DNA of 64,000 bases, taken from assembly GCF_039542035.1 (NCBI RefSeq), contig NZ_BAABHJ010000003.1:283388-347387 (forward strand), read 5' to 3'. Positions within the stretch are counted from its first letter, which is position 1, and the number at the start of each line of letters is the position of its first letter. Of the stretch, positions 1 through 8,097 are shown piece by piece. The notes under the pieces were generated by a model. It was not told the origin of the DNA and made no database searches. It saw nothing but the letters and a program-made list of their open reading frames with translations. The DNA is from Actinoallomurus liliacearum (GTDB taxonomy: Bacteria > Actinomycetota > Actinomycetes > Streptosporangiales > Streptosporangiaceae). Position numbers and translations under genes: made by a program.

Positions 1-3000
1 CACCACGGGGGAGAGCCGCTCCTCCTCCAGGCCGATCGCCACCCGGAAGTCGCCCTCGGGCGCCGGCAGCTCCCGCACGCTGAGCTGAGCCGGCAGCATC
101 CGCACCGGCGGCGCGGCCGGGCCGGACCAGCTCTCGCGCACCGCGGCGACCAGGCCCGCGACGCCGTCCGCGAGGTCGTCGGCGCTCTCCACCGAGTCGA
201 TGCGCGGCAGCGCCGTGAGGTAGTGCAGCTTGCTGTCGCGGGTGATGCCGCGTCCGGGGGCGCGCGGCACGCTCGCCGCGCGGCGGGTGTCGACCTCCGA
301 GTCCATCGGGTCGCCCATCCGCAACTCCAGGTGGGTGGCCGCCTGGTCGCGCACGGCCGCCGTGAGCTCCACCCACCGCGCGGTGGTGACGATCAGGTGG
401 ATGCCGAAGCTGAGGCCGCGCGCCGCGATCGCGCTGAACGTCTGGATGTACCGGTCGAAGTCCTGGCGCACCGTCGACCAGCCGTCCACGACGAGGAAGA
501 CGTCCCCGTGCGGCTGGTCGGCGAACTCCCCGGCCGCCCGGCGGCGCCGGTAGGTCGCCATCGAGTCGATGCCGTTGAGGAGGAAGAACTGCTCGCGGTC
601 GGCGAGCAGCGCGGTGACCTCCGCGACGGTGCGGCCGACGCGCTCGTGGTCCAAACGGCTGGCGACCCCGGCGACGTGCGGCAGGCCGGTGAGGCCGGCG
701 AGCGTGCCACCACCGAAGTCGAGGCAGTAGAACTGCACCTCGCGCGGCGTGTGGGTGAGCGCCAGGGCGCTGATCAGCGTGCGGACGAGCGTGCTCTTGC
801 CGCTCTGCGGGCCGCCGGCGATGGCGACGTGCCCACCGGCCCCGGACAGGTCGACGACCAGCAGGTCGCGGATCTGCTCGAAGGGCCGGTCGACGATGCC
901 GACCGGCACCGTGAGCCCGCCGCGCCGCTCCCAGTCGACGGTCGACAGGCCGAACGTCTCGTCGGGCGCGAGCGGCGGGAGGATCTGGTCGAGGGTGGGC
1001 GGCAGGTCGAGCGGCGGCAGCCACACCTGGTGGGCCGGCGGCCCGGCGTCGCGGAGCCGTTCCACGGCCACCGACAGGAGGGTCTCGGCGGTCTCGTCCG
1101 GTTCTTCCGGCGTCACCTCCACCGGGGCGGGCTGGACCTGGGCGACCCGGGACGCGGACCAGGGGACCACCTGGCTCGCCACCCGCGCCTGGTCGGCCTT
1201 GCCGCGCCGCCGGTAGGGACCGGAGGAGTAGGCGGCGCGGAACCGGGTCAGCGCCTCCACGCCCGTCTTGAGGAAACCGGCGCCGGGCTGCGGCGGCAGT
1301 TGGTGGGCGTCGGGCACGCCCAGGACGCCGCGGCTTTCCATGGCCGAGAACGTGCGCAGGCCGATGCGGTAGGACAGGTGGCTCTCGAGCTGGTGCATCC
1401 GGCCCTCGTCGAGCCGCTGGGACGCGAGCAGCAGGTGGACGCCCAGGCTGCGGCCCAGCCGGCCGATCATGACGAACAGCTCCATGAAGTCGCGGTGCGC
1501 GGCGAGCAGCTCGCTGAACTCGTCGACGACGACGAAGAGGCTGGGCAGCGGTTCCAGCGCCGCCCCGGCCGCGCGCGCCTTCTCGTACTCGAGGGCGGAG
1601 ACGTAGTTGCCGGCCGCGCGCAGCAGCTCCTGGCGGCGCATGAGCTCACCGTGCAGCGCGTCGCGCATGCGGGCGACGAGGGCGGCCTCGTCGGCCAGGT
1701 TCGTGATGACCGCGGAGACGTGCGGCAGCTCGTCCAGGCCGAGGAAGGTCGCGCCGCCCTTGAAATCCACCAGGACGAAGTTGAGCGTCTCGGAGGAGTT
1801 GGTCAGCGCCATCGCCAGCACCAGGGTGCGCAGCAGCTCGCTCTTGCCCGAGCCGGTGGCGCCGATCAGCATGCCGTGCGGGCCGGTGCCGCCCTGGGCG
1901 GACTCCTTGATGTCCAGCTCCACCGGCTTCCCGTCGGCGCCGACCGCGATCGGCACCTTCAGCCGTTCCGCGGGGGTGTGCTTGCGCCAGAGGGTGTGGG
2001 GCTCGTGCCGGTACAGGTCCGGGATGCCCAGGAGGGTGCCCAGGTCCGTGGTGGCCGACAGCGGCTCGGTGTTCTCGGGCCCGACGCCGAGGCGGTACGG
2101 CGCGAGCCGCCGGGCGAGCGCGGTCGCGGTCCGCACGCCCAGGCGGTCGGGGCGTCCGAGCACGGTGAGCTGCTCCTTGCGCTCCCGGTCGGTGCGGACG
2201 AGCCGGGTCTCGCCGTCCTGCACGTCGAGGCGGAGGGTGGTACGGCCGGGCCGCCACGTCAGTGCTCCGGACAGGTCGAGCACGACGACGTTGCGCATGC
2301 CGGGGCCGTCCAGCGCGTGCCCGGCGGGCACGGTGCCCCCGTCGACGATGAGCACCGTGTAGGGCTCCTCCCGGGCGGGCATGGCCTCCGGGTCGTACGC
2401 GGGCCGCTCCCAGAACTCCGCGCCGAGCATGCCCTCCAGCTCCGGGAAGTCCGAGGCGACCATGCGGACCTGGCCGGCGGCGTCAGTGTCGTGCGGGTTC
2501 AGGTTGTGCGGCAGCCACTTGACCCATTCCCACTCCGCCAGCCGGTCCGGGGCGACGCACAGCGCGATCCACAGGTCGTCCGGAGAGTGAAAGAGGGCGA
2601 GCTGGGCGACCAGGGCGCGGACGGCGCCGCGGATCTGCGCCTCGTCCCCCCGGAAGAGCACGCGCGCCCAGGACTGCAGGTAGACGGCGGTGGGCTGGTC
2701 GGGCACGGTGGAGTAGGCCCGGACGAAGCCGCGCAGCGCGTGCGCGGTGAGCGGCTCGAGGTCCTGGACCGGTTTGGTCGTCGTCGGCGCCAGCCGCAGG
2801 CCCAGTTTCTGGTCACCGACCGCCAGCCGCGCCTCGGCGAAGTCGGGGTCCGAGGGGCGGCGCTCCCACATCCGGGTGGTGCCGACCATGGACCACAGCG
2901 TCTGCGGCGCCGGATGCCGCCAGGCCAGGGCGCGCTGCTGTTCCCGTACGGCCGCGCGCACCTTGCGCCGGGTCTGGGAGAGATAGCGCAGGTAGTCCCG

Positions 3001-3309
3001 GCGGGCGCCCTTGAGCTTCTCCTTGCGCTCGCTGCTCTTGCGCATTCCCTGCCCGACCAGCATGGCCCCGGCGGCGAGGACCATCAGGCCGAGGGAGAGC
3101 GGCAGGAAGCTGTTCTTCGCCCCGCTGCCGCGCGTCATGTACATCATCACCATGGCCACCGACATCAGCGCCATCGGCAGGTACGTCCAGACGGCGGAGT
3201 TGTCGGGCACGGTCTCGGGCAGCGTGGGAGGCTCCTGAAGGCTGAGCTCCCCTTCGGGCATCTCGGGCGGACGCCGGCGCATCGGCCTGCGGAACAGCAC
3301 GAAACTCAA
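1..3309 (-). CDS. eccC: EccC, T7SS FtsK/SpoIIIE-type ATPase (C-terminus off the left edge)
   Basis: This is the motor and substrate-recognition ATPase of the ESX/type VII secretion channel in the inner membrane. The N-terminus reads MSFVLFRRPMRRRPPEMPEG, the basic/PPEMPEGE opening usual for actinobacterial EccC. Two membrane helices follow at about residues 42-60 and 66-86. ATPase domain 1 has Walker A GATGSGKSE (about residue 480) and Walker B LFVVVDEFSELL (about residue 590). ATPase domain 2 has Walker A GGPQSGKST (about residue 826). About 1103 residues are in the window; the family is usually about 1300, so the third ATPase domain lies beyond base 1. I chose the TTG start at 3309 because AGGAGG lies just upstream and the sequence after it matches the family N-terminus. 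It is divergent from eccD. The fused EccCa/EccCb layout is intact as far as it can be seen. Confidence 0.95.
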   Translation of the reverse strand, partial: MSFVLFRRPMRRRPPEMPEGELSLQEPPTLPETVPDNSAVWTYLPMALMSVAMVMMYMTRGSGAKNSFLPLSLGLMVLAAGAMLVGQGMRKSSERKEKLKGARRDYLRYLSQTRRKVRAAVREQQRALAWRHPAPQTLWSMVGTTRMWERRPSDPDFAEARLAVGDQKLGLRLAPTTTKPVQDLEPLTAHALRGFVRAYSTVPDQPTAVYLQSWARVLFRGDEAQIRGAVRALVAQLALFHSPDDLWIALCVAPDRLAEWEWVKWLPHNLNPHDTDAAGQVRMVASDFPELEGMLGAEFWERPAYDPEAMPAREEPYTVLIVDGGTVPAGHALDGPGMRNVVVLDLSGALTWRPGRTTLRLDVQDGETRLVRTDRERKEQLTVLGRPDRLGVRTATALARRLAPYRLGVGPENTEPLSATTDLGTLLGIPDLYRHEPHTLWRKHTPAERLKVPIAVGADGKPVELDIKESAQGGTGPHGMLIGATGSGKSELLRTLVLAMALTNSSETLNFVLVDFKGGATFLGLDELPHVSAVITNLADEAALVARMRDALHGELMRRQELLRAAGNYVSALEYEKARAAGAALEPLPSLFVVVDEFSELLAAHRDFMELFVMIGRLGRSLGVHLLLASQRLDEGRMHQLESHLSYRIGLRTFSAMESRGVLGVPDAHQLPPQPGAGFLKTGVEALTRFRAAYSSGPYRRRGKADQARVASQVVPWSASRVAQVQPAPVEVTPEEPDETAETLLSVAVERLRDAGPPAHQVWLPPLDLPPTLDQILPPLAPDETFGLSTVDWERRGGLTVPVGIVDRPFEQIRDLLVVDLSGAGGHVAIAGGPQSGKSTLVRTLISALALTHTPREVQFYCLDFGGGTLAGLTGLPHVAGVASRLDHERVGRTVAEVTALLADREQFFLLNGIDSMATYRRRRAAGEFADQPHGDVFLVVDGWSTVRQDFDRYIQTFSAIAARGLSFGIHLIVTTARWVELTAAVRDQAATHLELRMGDPMDSEVDTRRAASVPRAPGRGITRDSKLHYLTALPRIDSVESADDLADGVAGLVAAVRESWSGPAAPPVRMLPAQLSVRELPAPEGDFRVAIGLEEERLSPVV

Positions 3310-3637
3310 CGAACGGCCTCCTGGCGTGGTACGACGAAGCGCCGCGCCGGCGGACGGTGGTCGCCGGGCGCGCTCGGCGGAGTGGAGAGCCGCGGAGGGG
3401 ACCTGCGGAGCAGGCCGGTTGCGTCACCGCGAATCGTACAGCGCGGCGTGCGCCCCGGTGTCGCCGATCGGCGCGTGCCGCACTTTCGCGCGGTGATTCG
3501 CGAATCGGGGTGAACCGCTCGGCCGTCACGTGCGTATGCCCGAGTGGAGAGCACTGCGCAGACGGACCGACGTGGAGTAATGACCCATTCACGCGCCCCC
3601 GCTCGGCGACGGCGGCGGGTGTTCGTGGAAAGAACGA
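3310..3637. promoter_or_regulatory. Divergent intergenic region between eccC and eccD
   Basis: These 328 bases hold no convincing gene and must carry the promoters for eccC (leftward) and eccD (rightward). I do not see a clear -35/-10 pair. The most structured element is a perfect 12-bp palindrome at 3495-3506, with a second CGCGAATCG copy at 3428-3436 (listed separately). GGAAAGAA at 3627-3634 is the eccD ribosome binding site. Confidence 0.5.
3428..3507. promoter_or_regulatory. Candidate operator: palindrome GATTCGCGAATC plus a repeated half-site
   Basis: GATTCGCGAATC at 3495-3506 is a perfect inverted repeat. Its core CGCGAATCG (3499-3507) also occurs at 3428-3436, 71 bases upstream, inside the short divergent gap. 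A palindrome with a second copy in a divergent promoter region is what a dimeric regulator site often looks like. No regulator gene is in the window and chance is not excluded. Confidence 0.3.
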
Positions 3638-5044
3638 GTGAGCCCAATGAGCAAGAGCTCGGCGGCGGACCTGTGCCGGCTGACGGTACGCGCCCCCGCC
3701 AAGACCATCGACCTGGCCGTGCCGGCCGACGTCCCGGTCGCGGACCTGCTCCCCGCCGTTCTCGGCTACGGCGGGGACGACCTCGGCGAGACCGGGATCG
3801 AGCACGAGGGCTGGGTGCTGCAGCGCTTGGGCGGACCGCCGCTCGACGAGGACGCCACCCTCGAGTCGCTCGACCTGCACGACGGCGACACCCTCTACCT
3901 GCGGCCCCGCACCGAAACGCTGCCCGAGGTGCGGCTGGACGACCTGGTGGACGGCATCTCCACCACGATGAAGGACAGCCCGTACGGGTGGAGCCCGCAG
4001 GCGAGCCGGCGACTGCTGCGCGGCCTGGCGGTGTGCGTGATGGTCGCCGTCCTGGCGGTGCTCGCGCTGCCGAGCGGACCGGCCGAGCAGCGGATCGTGA
4101 CCGCGGGCGCAGCCGCGCTCCTGCTGCTCGCCGGGGCCGCGGCGGCGAGCCGCGCGGTGGGCGACGCCGCGTCGGCCGCGCTCCTGGGCGTCATGGCCGG
4201 TCCGTTCCTGATCCTGGCCGGATGGCTGCTGCCCGGCGGCCGGCTGTCCGGGCCGGACGGCTTCGAGGTGGCGGGCGCCCGGCTGCTCGCCGCGTCCGCG
4301 GCCGAGGCGGGCGGGGCCGTGCTCGCGCTGGCCCTGGTGGCGGCGTACACGGCGCTGTTCGTCGGCGTGACGGTGCTGGCGGTCGCCGGAGCCCTCGCCG
4401 GGGCCCTCATGATGGTGGCGGGCTTCCCACCGGAGGAGGCGGCCGCGGTGGTCGCCCTGCTCGCGGTCGTGTTCGGCGCGTTCGTACCGACCTTGTCGTT
4501 CCGGCTGTCCGGGTTGCGCATGCCGCCGCTGCCGACCAACCCGGACCAGCTCCAGGAGGGCATCGAACCGCGCTCGCCGAAGGCCGTCGCCGCCCGCGCG
4601 GTCCTGGCGGACGGCTGGATGACGGGGCTGTACGGCACGGTCGGGCTGGCCTGCACCGCCTGCCTGGCGGCACTGGCCCACCAGGAGGACCTGGCGCAGC
4701 TCGTGTTCGCGGCCGCGCTGTCGCTGCTGCTCGTGCTGCACAGCCGCGGCCTGGGCAACGTCTGGCAGCGCCTGTTCATGGCCCTGCCGGGCGTGTGGGG
4801 GGCGGCCACGATCGTCGCCGTCGAGGTCGCCCGGACGGGATCGACCGGCCGGGTGATCATCGCCGTGGCGCTGATGGGGGTGACCGCGGCGCTCATGATC
4901 GCCGGTTGGACGGTGCCCGGCCGCCGGATGGTGCCGTACTGGGGCCGCGCCGCCGAACTCCTGCAGAGCCTGGTCGCGATCGGCATGCTGCCGCTGACCC
5001 TGTGGGTCCTCGGCGTGTACGGCGAACTGCGCGCCATCGGCTGA
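3638..5044 (+). CDS. eccD: EccD, T7SS integral membrane channel protein
   Basis: EccD forms most of the membrane vestibule of the ESX secretion complex. The roughly 90-residue N-terminus (LCRLTVRAPAKTIDLAVPAD ... LHDGDTLYLRPR) is the ubiquitin-like cytosolic domain of the family. A charged linker follows, then about 11 hydrophobic helices from about residue 127 to the end; 468 residues is normal. I chose the GTG at 3638 over the ATG at 3647 because GGAAAG ends 5 bases before the GTG and about 14 before the ATG. It is the first gene of the rightward group, 33 bases upstream of eccB, and very likely cotranscribed with it. Confidence 0.93.
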   Translation: MSPMSKSSAADLCRLTVRAPAKTIDLAVPADVPVADLLPAVLGYGGDDLGETGIEHEGWVLQRLGGPPLDEDATLESLDLHDGDTLYLRPRTETLPEVRLDDLVDGISTTMKDSPYGWSPQASRRLLRGLAVCVMVAVLAVLALPSGPAEQRIVTAGAAALLLLAGAAAASRAVGDAASAALLGVMAGPFLILAGWLLPGGRLSGPDGFEVAGARLLAASAAEAGGAVLALALVAAYTALFVGVTVLAVAGALAGALMMVAGFPPEEAAAVVALLAVVFGAFVPTLSFRLSGLRMPPLPTNPDQLQEGIEPRSPKAVAARAVLADGWMTGLYGTVGLACTACLAALAHQEDLAQLVFAAALSLLLVLHSRGLGNVWQRLFMALPGVWGAATIVAVEVARTGSTGRVIIAVALMGVTAALMIAGWTVPGRRMVPYWGRAAELLQSLVAIGMLPLTLWVLGVYGELRAIG

Positions 5045-5077
5045 CCAGGACACGAGAGCACGACGGAAGAGGCGACG

Positions 5078-6589
5078 ATGCAGTCCCGCCGCGACCAGGT
5101 CCACGCCCACATGTTCGTCATGGGCCGTATCACGTCCGGGATGCTCCGGGCGGATCCCGACGCGCCGGAGAGCCCCCAGGGCCGTACGAACCGGGGGGTG
5201 ATCATTGGCATCGTCATCTCCGTGCTGCTGTGCGGCGGGGCGTTCGTCTGGGGGCTGATCTCCCCGGGCCGGTCCGCCTCCTGGCAGAGCGCGGACAGCC
5301 TGATCGTCGACCAGGAGACCGGCGCGTCCTACCTCTACGTGGACGGGCGGCTGCGTCCGGTGCAGAACTACGCGTCGGCGCGGCTGATCGGCGGCACCAA
5401 GCTGACCGCGCACCACGTCCGGACCAAGTCGCTGGACGGGACGCCGCACGGCCAGCCGGTGGGCATCGTCGGGGCGCCCGACGCGCTGCCGTCGGCCGGC
5501 GGTCTGGTCGGTGGGGCGTGGGCGGTCTGCTCCGGCACCGGGGTGGGGGGCTCCGCGGCGCCGGTCACGACCCTCGCCGTCGGGGTGGGGGACGCCGGCG
5601 GCGACGGCGCGCTGACGGCCGGTCAGGGACTGCTGGTCACCACGCCCGACGCGCACGTGTACCTGGTGTGGCAGGGCAGCAGGCTGCGGCTGGACCCGAA
5701 GGGCGGAGCGGCGACGGCCCTCGGCTACGGGGGCCGGACACCGACCCCGGTGTCGGCGGCGTTCGTCGACGCGCTGCCGGCCGGACCGGACCTGGCCGCT
5801 CCCACCGTGCCCGGCCTGGGGCGTTCCGGGCCGTCGCTCGACGGGCACGCGACCCGCATCGGGCAGGTCTTCAAGGTCGGAGTGCTCGGTTCGAAGCCGC
5901 GGTACTACCAGCTGCGCCAGGACGGCCTGGCGGAGGTCACCACGACCGTCGCGGTCCTGATCCTGGCCGATCCCGCCGTACGCGCCAAGGCGTACGGCGG
6001 CCGGACGCCCGACGCGATCGGCCTGGCGCCCGACGCCATGAACGGCCGGCTGGCGCCGGGCACGGTCGCCGCCGGCGCGCTGCCCGAGACGCCGCCGCGC
6101 CTGGTCGGCCCTCAGCCGGACCAGCACGCCTGCGTCCGGGTCCAGCCGACCGCCGTGGGGCCCCGGGTCAGCGTCGCGCTGCAGGACCCGGCCTCGCTCG
6201 GCGTCGTCGCCCAGGCGGCGACCACGTCCGCGTGCGTGCCCGTCGACCGGATCACCGTGCCGCCCGGCGGCGGCGCGCTGGTGCGCGTCCTGCCGGCGGC
6301 GGGCGGCACGGTCGGCGGCACGACCTACCTGGTGACCGACACGGGCACCAAGTACCGCGTCGCATCCGCCTCCGACCTGGCGGCGCTCGGGTACTCGACC
6401 GGCCAGGTGGTGGCCCTGCCATCGCCGCTGCTGAACATGCTGCCGACCGGACCGGACCTGAGCGCGGCGGCCGCGCAGGCGGGGATCTCCTCGAGCACCG
6501 CGCCGCCGTGCGCCGGTCCGGCCGCGGCCCCGACGCCGGGGCCGGGCAGGGCGACGACAACAGGTCCGGGCAAGGCGACGACAAGTTGA
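5078..6589 (+). CDS. eccB: EccB, T7SS core membrane protein
   Basis: EccB is a bitopic core component of the ESX complex with a large extracytoplasmic domain. The N-terminus MQSRRDQVHAHMFVMGRITS is typical of the family. A single membrane helix (GVIIGIVISVLLCGGAFVWG, about residues 46-65) is followed by the large outer domain with the SLIVDQETGASYLYVDGRL signature and repeated beta-type segments. Cysteines at about residues 148 and 347 fit a disulfide-bearing outer domain. The tail is a low-complexity Gly/Pro/Thr stretch (GPGRATTTGPGKATT). Length 503 is typical. GGAAGAGG at 5065-5072 lies 5 bases before the ATG. It follows eccD by 33 bases. Confidence 0.93.
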   Translation: MQSRRDQVHAHMFVMGRITSGMLRADPDAPESPQGRTNRGVIIGIVISVLLCGGAFVWGLISPGRSASWQSADSLIVDQETGASYLYVDGRLRPVQNYASARLIGGTKLTAHHVRTKSLDGTPHGQPVGIVGAPDALPSAGGLVGGAWAVCSGTGVGGSAAPVTTLAVGVGDAGGDGALTAGQGLLVTTPDAHVYLVWQGSRLRLDPKGGAATALGYGGRTPTPVSAAFVDALPAGPDLAAPTVPGLGRSGPSLDGHATRIGQVFKVGVLGSKPRYYQLRQDGLAEVTTTVAVLILADPAVRAKAYGGRTPDAIGLAPDAMNGRLAPGTVAAGALPETPPRLVGPQPDQHACVRVQPTAVGPRVSVALQDPASLGVVAQAATTSACVPVDRITVPPGGGALVRVLPAAGGTVGGTTYLVTDTGTKYRVASASDLAALGYSTGQVVALPSPLLNMLPTGPDLSAAAAQAGISSSTAPPCAGPAAAPTPGPGRATTTGPGKATTS

Positions 6590-6739
6590 CGGCAAGTCGG
6601 GGTCATTACCACGGAGTACGGAAGGAGACGCGAACCGGTCGGCGGCGGCGCGCCGATGGCGGTGCCGGCCGGGCGGACCTCGACGCACGATCTCGCTCCC
6701 GGTTTCCCGTGAGCACCGAACCAGAGAGGCAGGCGCAGC

Positions 6740-7075
6740 GTGGCAGGCATGCAGCAGTCAGAGGTCAGGGCGACCAAGAACGGCATCCAGGCCCTGGAGA
6801 TGGCCTACACCGGGATCACCAAGATCAAGCAGGACGTCGAGTCCACCCGCTTCAATCTGGCCTCCGGGTACAAGGGCTCGGACGGTCAGGCGTTCCAGGA
6901 CCTCGTCAACTCCTGGGAGCAGCAGGCGGACGTCATCCTGAAGAACCTGCAGGACATGGTCGACAAGCTCAACCAGACCCTCGTCTCGCAGCACCAGCAG
7001 CAGGGCTCCAGCAACGACTCGATCAACCAGGGCTACCAGCAGGCTCAGGCCGTCTTCAACGCCCTGCACGGTTGA
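6740..7075 (+). CDS. WXG100-family Esx protein (EsxB-like)
   Basis: A small helical protein of the WXG100 superfamily, expected to be exported by the T7SS as a heterodimer with the next gene product. The 111-residue product shows a helix-turn-helix pattern. The turn reads YKGSDGQAF rather than a strict W-x-G, so the Trp is replaced by Tyr-Lys-Gly; this degeneracy is tolerated in one partner of many Esx pairs. No YxxxD/E export signal is obvious at the C-terminus (QAQAVFNALHG). The GTG start at 6740 (GTG GCA GGC ATG) is preceded by a GAGAGG-like site; the ATG three codons later is an alternative. Position after eccB and before a canonical WxG protein supports the call. Confidence 0.85.
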   Translation: MAGMQQSEVRATKNGIQALEMAYTGITKIKQDVESTRFNLASGYKGSDGQAFQDLVNSWEQQADVILKNLQDMVDKLNQTLVSQHQQQGSSNDSINQGYQQAQAVFNALHG

Positions 7076-7124
7076 CCCCGGAACGACCCCGGCTCTTTCC
7101 TTCTGACGCGAAACGAGGACATCG

Positions 7125-7448
7125 ATGAGCGAGGACTTCACCGACGGTTTCATCTACGTCGACTACAACCACATGGGCAACGCCGCCGACGACCTGGTCT
7201 CCCAGACCAAGGCCATCGCGCAGACGATCTCCAACATGGAGATGGAGCTCGCCGAGCTCAAGAAGCAGTGGATCGGTGACGACGCCCAGACCTACAACCA
7301 GAAGCAGCAGGCCTGGGACAACGCGATCAAGTCGATGGAGCAGATCCTCACCAGTCACTCGCAGCTGCTCGACGAGATCTCCGGCAGCTACAAGTACAAC
7401 GAGAACAGCCTCAGCCAGATGTGGTCCGAGGTACGGATCGGCGGCTGA
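7125..7448 (+). CDS. WXG100-family Esx protein (EsxA-like)
   Basis: The partner Esx protein, 107 residues, with the canonical motif QWIGDDAQTY (W-x-G) in the central turn flanked by two amphipathic helices. It is expected to pair with the preceding Esx protein and to be a secreted substrate or gating factor of the T7SS. GAGGAC upstream of the ATG at 7125 serves as the ribosome binding site. The gap to the previous gene is 49 bases, so the pair is probably cotranscribed. A strong hairpin begins 4 bases after the stop codon, which should end or stabilise the esx transcript. Confidence 0.9.
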   Translation: MSEDFTDGFIYVDYNHMGNAADDLVSQTKAIAQTISNMEMELAELKKQWIGDDAQTYNQKQQAWDNAIKSMEQILTSHSQLLDEISGSYKYNENSLSQMWSEVRIGG

Positions 7449-7452
7449 CCGC

Positions 7453-7490
7453 CCTCCTTCGGCCGCCCGTGAGCGGGCGGCCGAAGGAGG
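7453..7490 (+). terminator. 17-bp perfect-stem hairpin after the esx pair
   Basis: The left arm CCTCCTTCGGCCGCCCG (7453-7469) and right arm (7474-7490) pair over all 17 bases around the loop TGAG, 4 bases after the esxA-like stop codon. No T-run follows, which is common for actinobacterial terminators. It may act as a terminator, an attenuator, or a 3' stabiliser that raises Esx expression above the downstream genes. Confidence 0.8.
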
Positions 7491-7574
7491 ACGGCATGCG
7501 GACGCCGGAACACCCGGCGGCGACGGACCGGACCGGCCGGCCCTGGAACTGACAGACCTCAGGAGAGCGGAGCC

Positions 7575-8039
7575 ATGGCGGACAAGACAAAGCTGGCGCT
7601 GGACAAGACCTCGCTGCAGAACTTCGTCAACCACGACATCGCAAACTTCAAAGACTCCATCGACAAGGTCGCGCACAAGACCGACACGAACAATGTGCCG
7701 CCGATCGACGTCCTCCTGGGCAAGGGCCAGACAGCCCCGGGCGAGGAGTTCTACCAGAACCACGCACCCCTCGCGATCGGCGCGCTGGGCAAGGACTCGG
7801 GGACCGGCGGCAAGGCGATCGTCGATGCGATCACGACGTCGGCGCAGTCCATCTCCGACATCTACAAGAAGCAGCTCAAGCTCTTCACCGATCTGGACAA
7901 GTACCTGAACACCACGATCACGAAGCTCATGGACGGCCAGCACGACTCACTTACGAAGATCGACGGCAAGATCTTCCTGGACACCCTGGGCACGGTGCCC
8001 AGCGACTTCCAGACCACCGGCGGCGACACCACCACCTGA
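7575..8039 (+). CDS. Putative T7SS-associated 154-residue helical protein
   Basis: A hydrophilic, probably mostly helical protein with no membrane segment or signal peptide. The N-terminal half carries a Gly/Pro-containing stretch (PPIDVLLGKGQTAPGEEF). The C-terminal half is a long amphipathic helix (KAIVDAITTSAQSISDIYKK...LDKYLNTTITKLMD) like the second helix of ESX-type substrates, and the tail is Thr-rich. Proteins of this size and style are common next to esx genes in actinomycetes, but I cannot name the family. AGGAGAG at 7561-7567 precedes the ATG. It lies between the esx hairpin and the coiled-coil gene; a role as an additional Esx-like substrate or partner of the next protein is an inference. 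Confidence 0.75.
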   Translation: MADKTKLALDKTSLQNFVNHDIANFKDSIDKVAHKTDTNNVPPIDVLLGKGQTAPGEEFYQNHAPLAIGALGKDSGTGGKAIVDAITTSAQSISDIYKKQLKLFTDLDKYLNTTITKLMDGQHDSLTKIDGKIFLDTLGTVPSDFQTTGGDTTT

Positions 8040-8097
8040 CCGCACCGACCTCCCTCCCTTCTTCCGACGTCGAGCCTTCGATGGAGAGCAGCAGATC

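Noticed and set aside
223..3513. Long plus-strand open frame opposite eccC
   Set aside because: eccC on the minus strand has Walker motifs, family N-terminus and a ribosome binding site; the plus frame is low-information.
6586..6615. TTGACG near the end of eccB as a promoter -35 for the esx genes
   Set aside because: No acceptable -10 at a normal distance (the 17-base position reads CCACGG), and the hexamer overlaps the eccB stop codon.
3544..7128. Long plus-strand open frame overlapping eccD and eccB in another frame
   Set aside because: eccD and eccB read clearly in their own frames; the alternative is Arg/Gly-rich and crosses gene borders.
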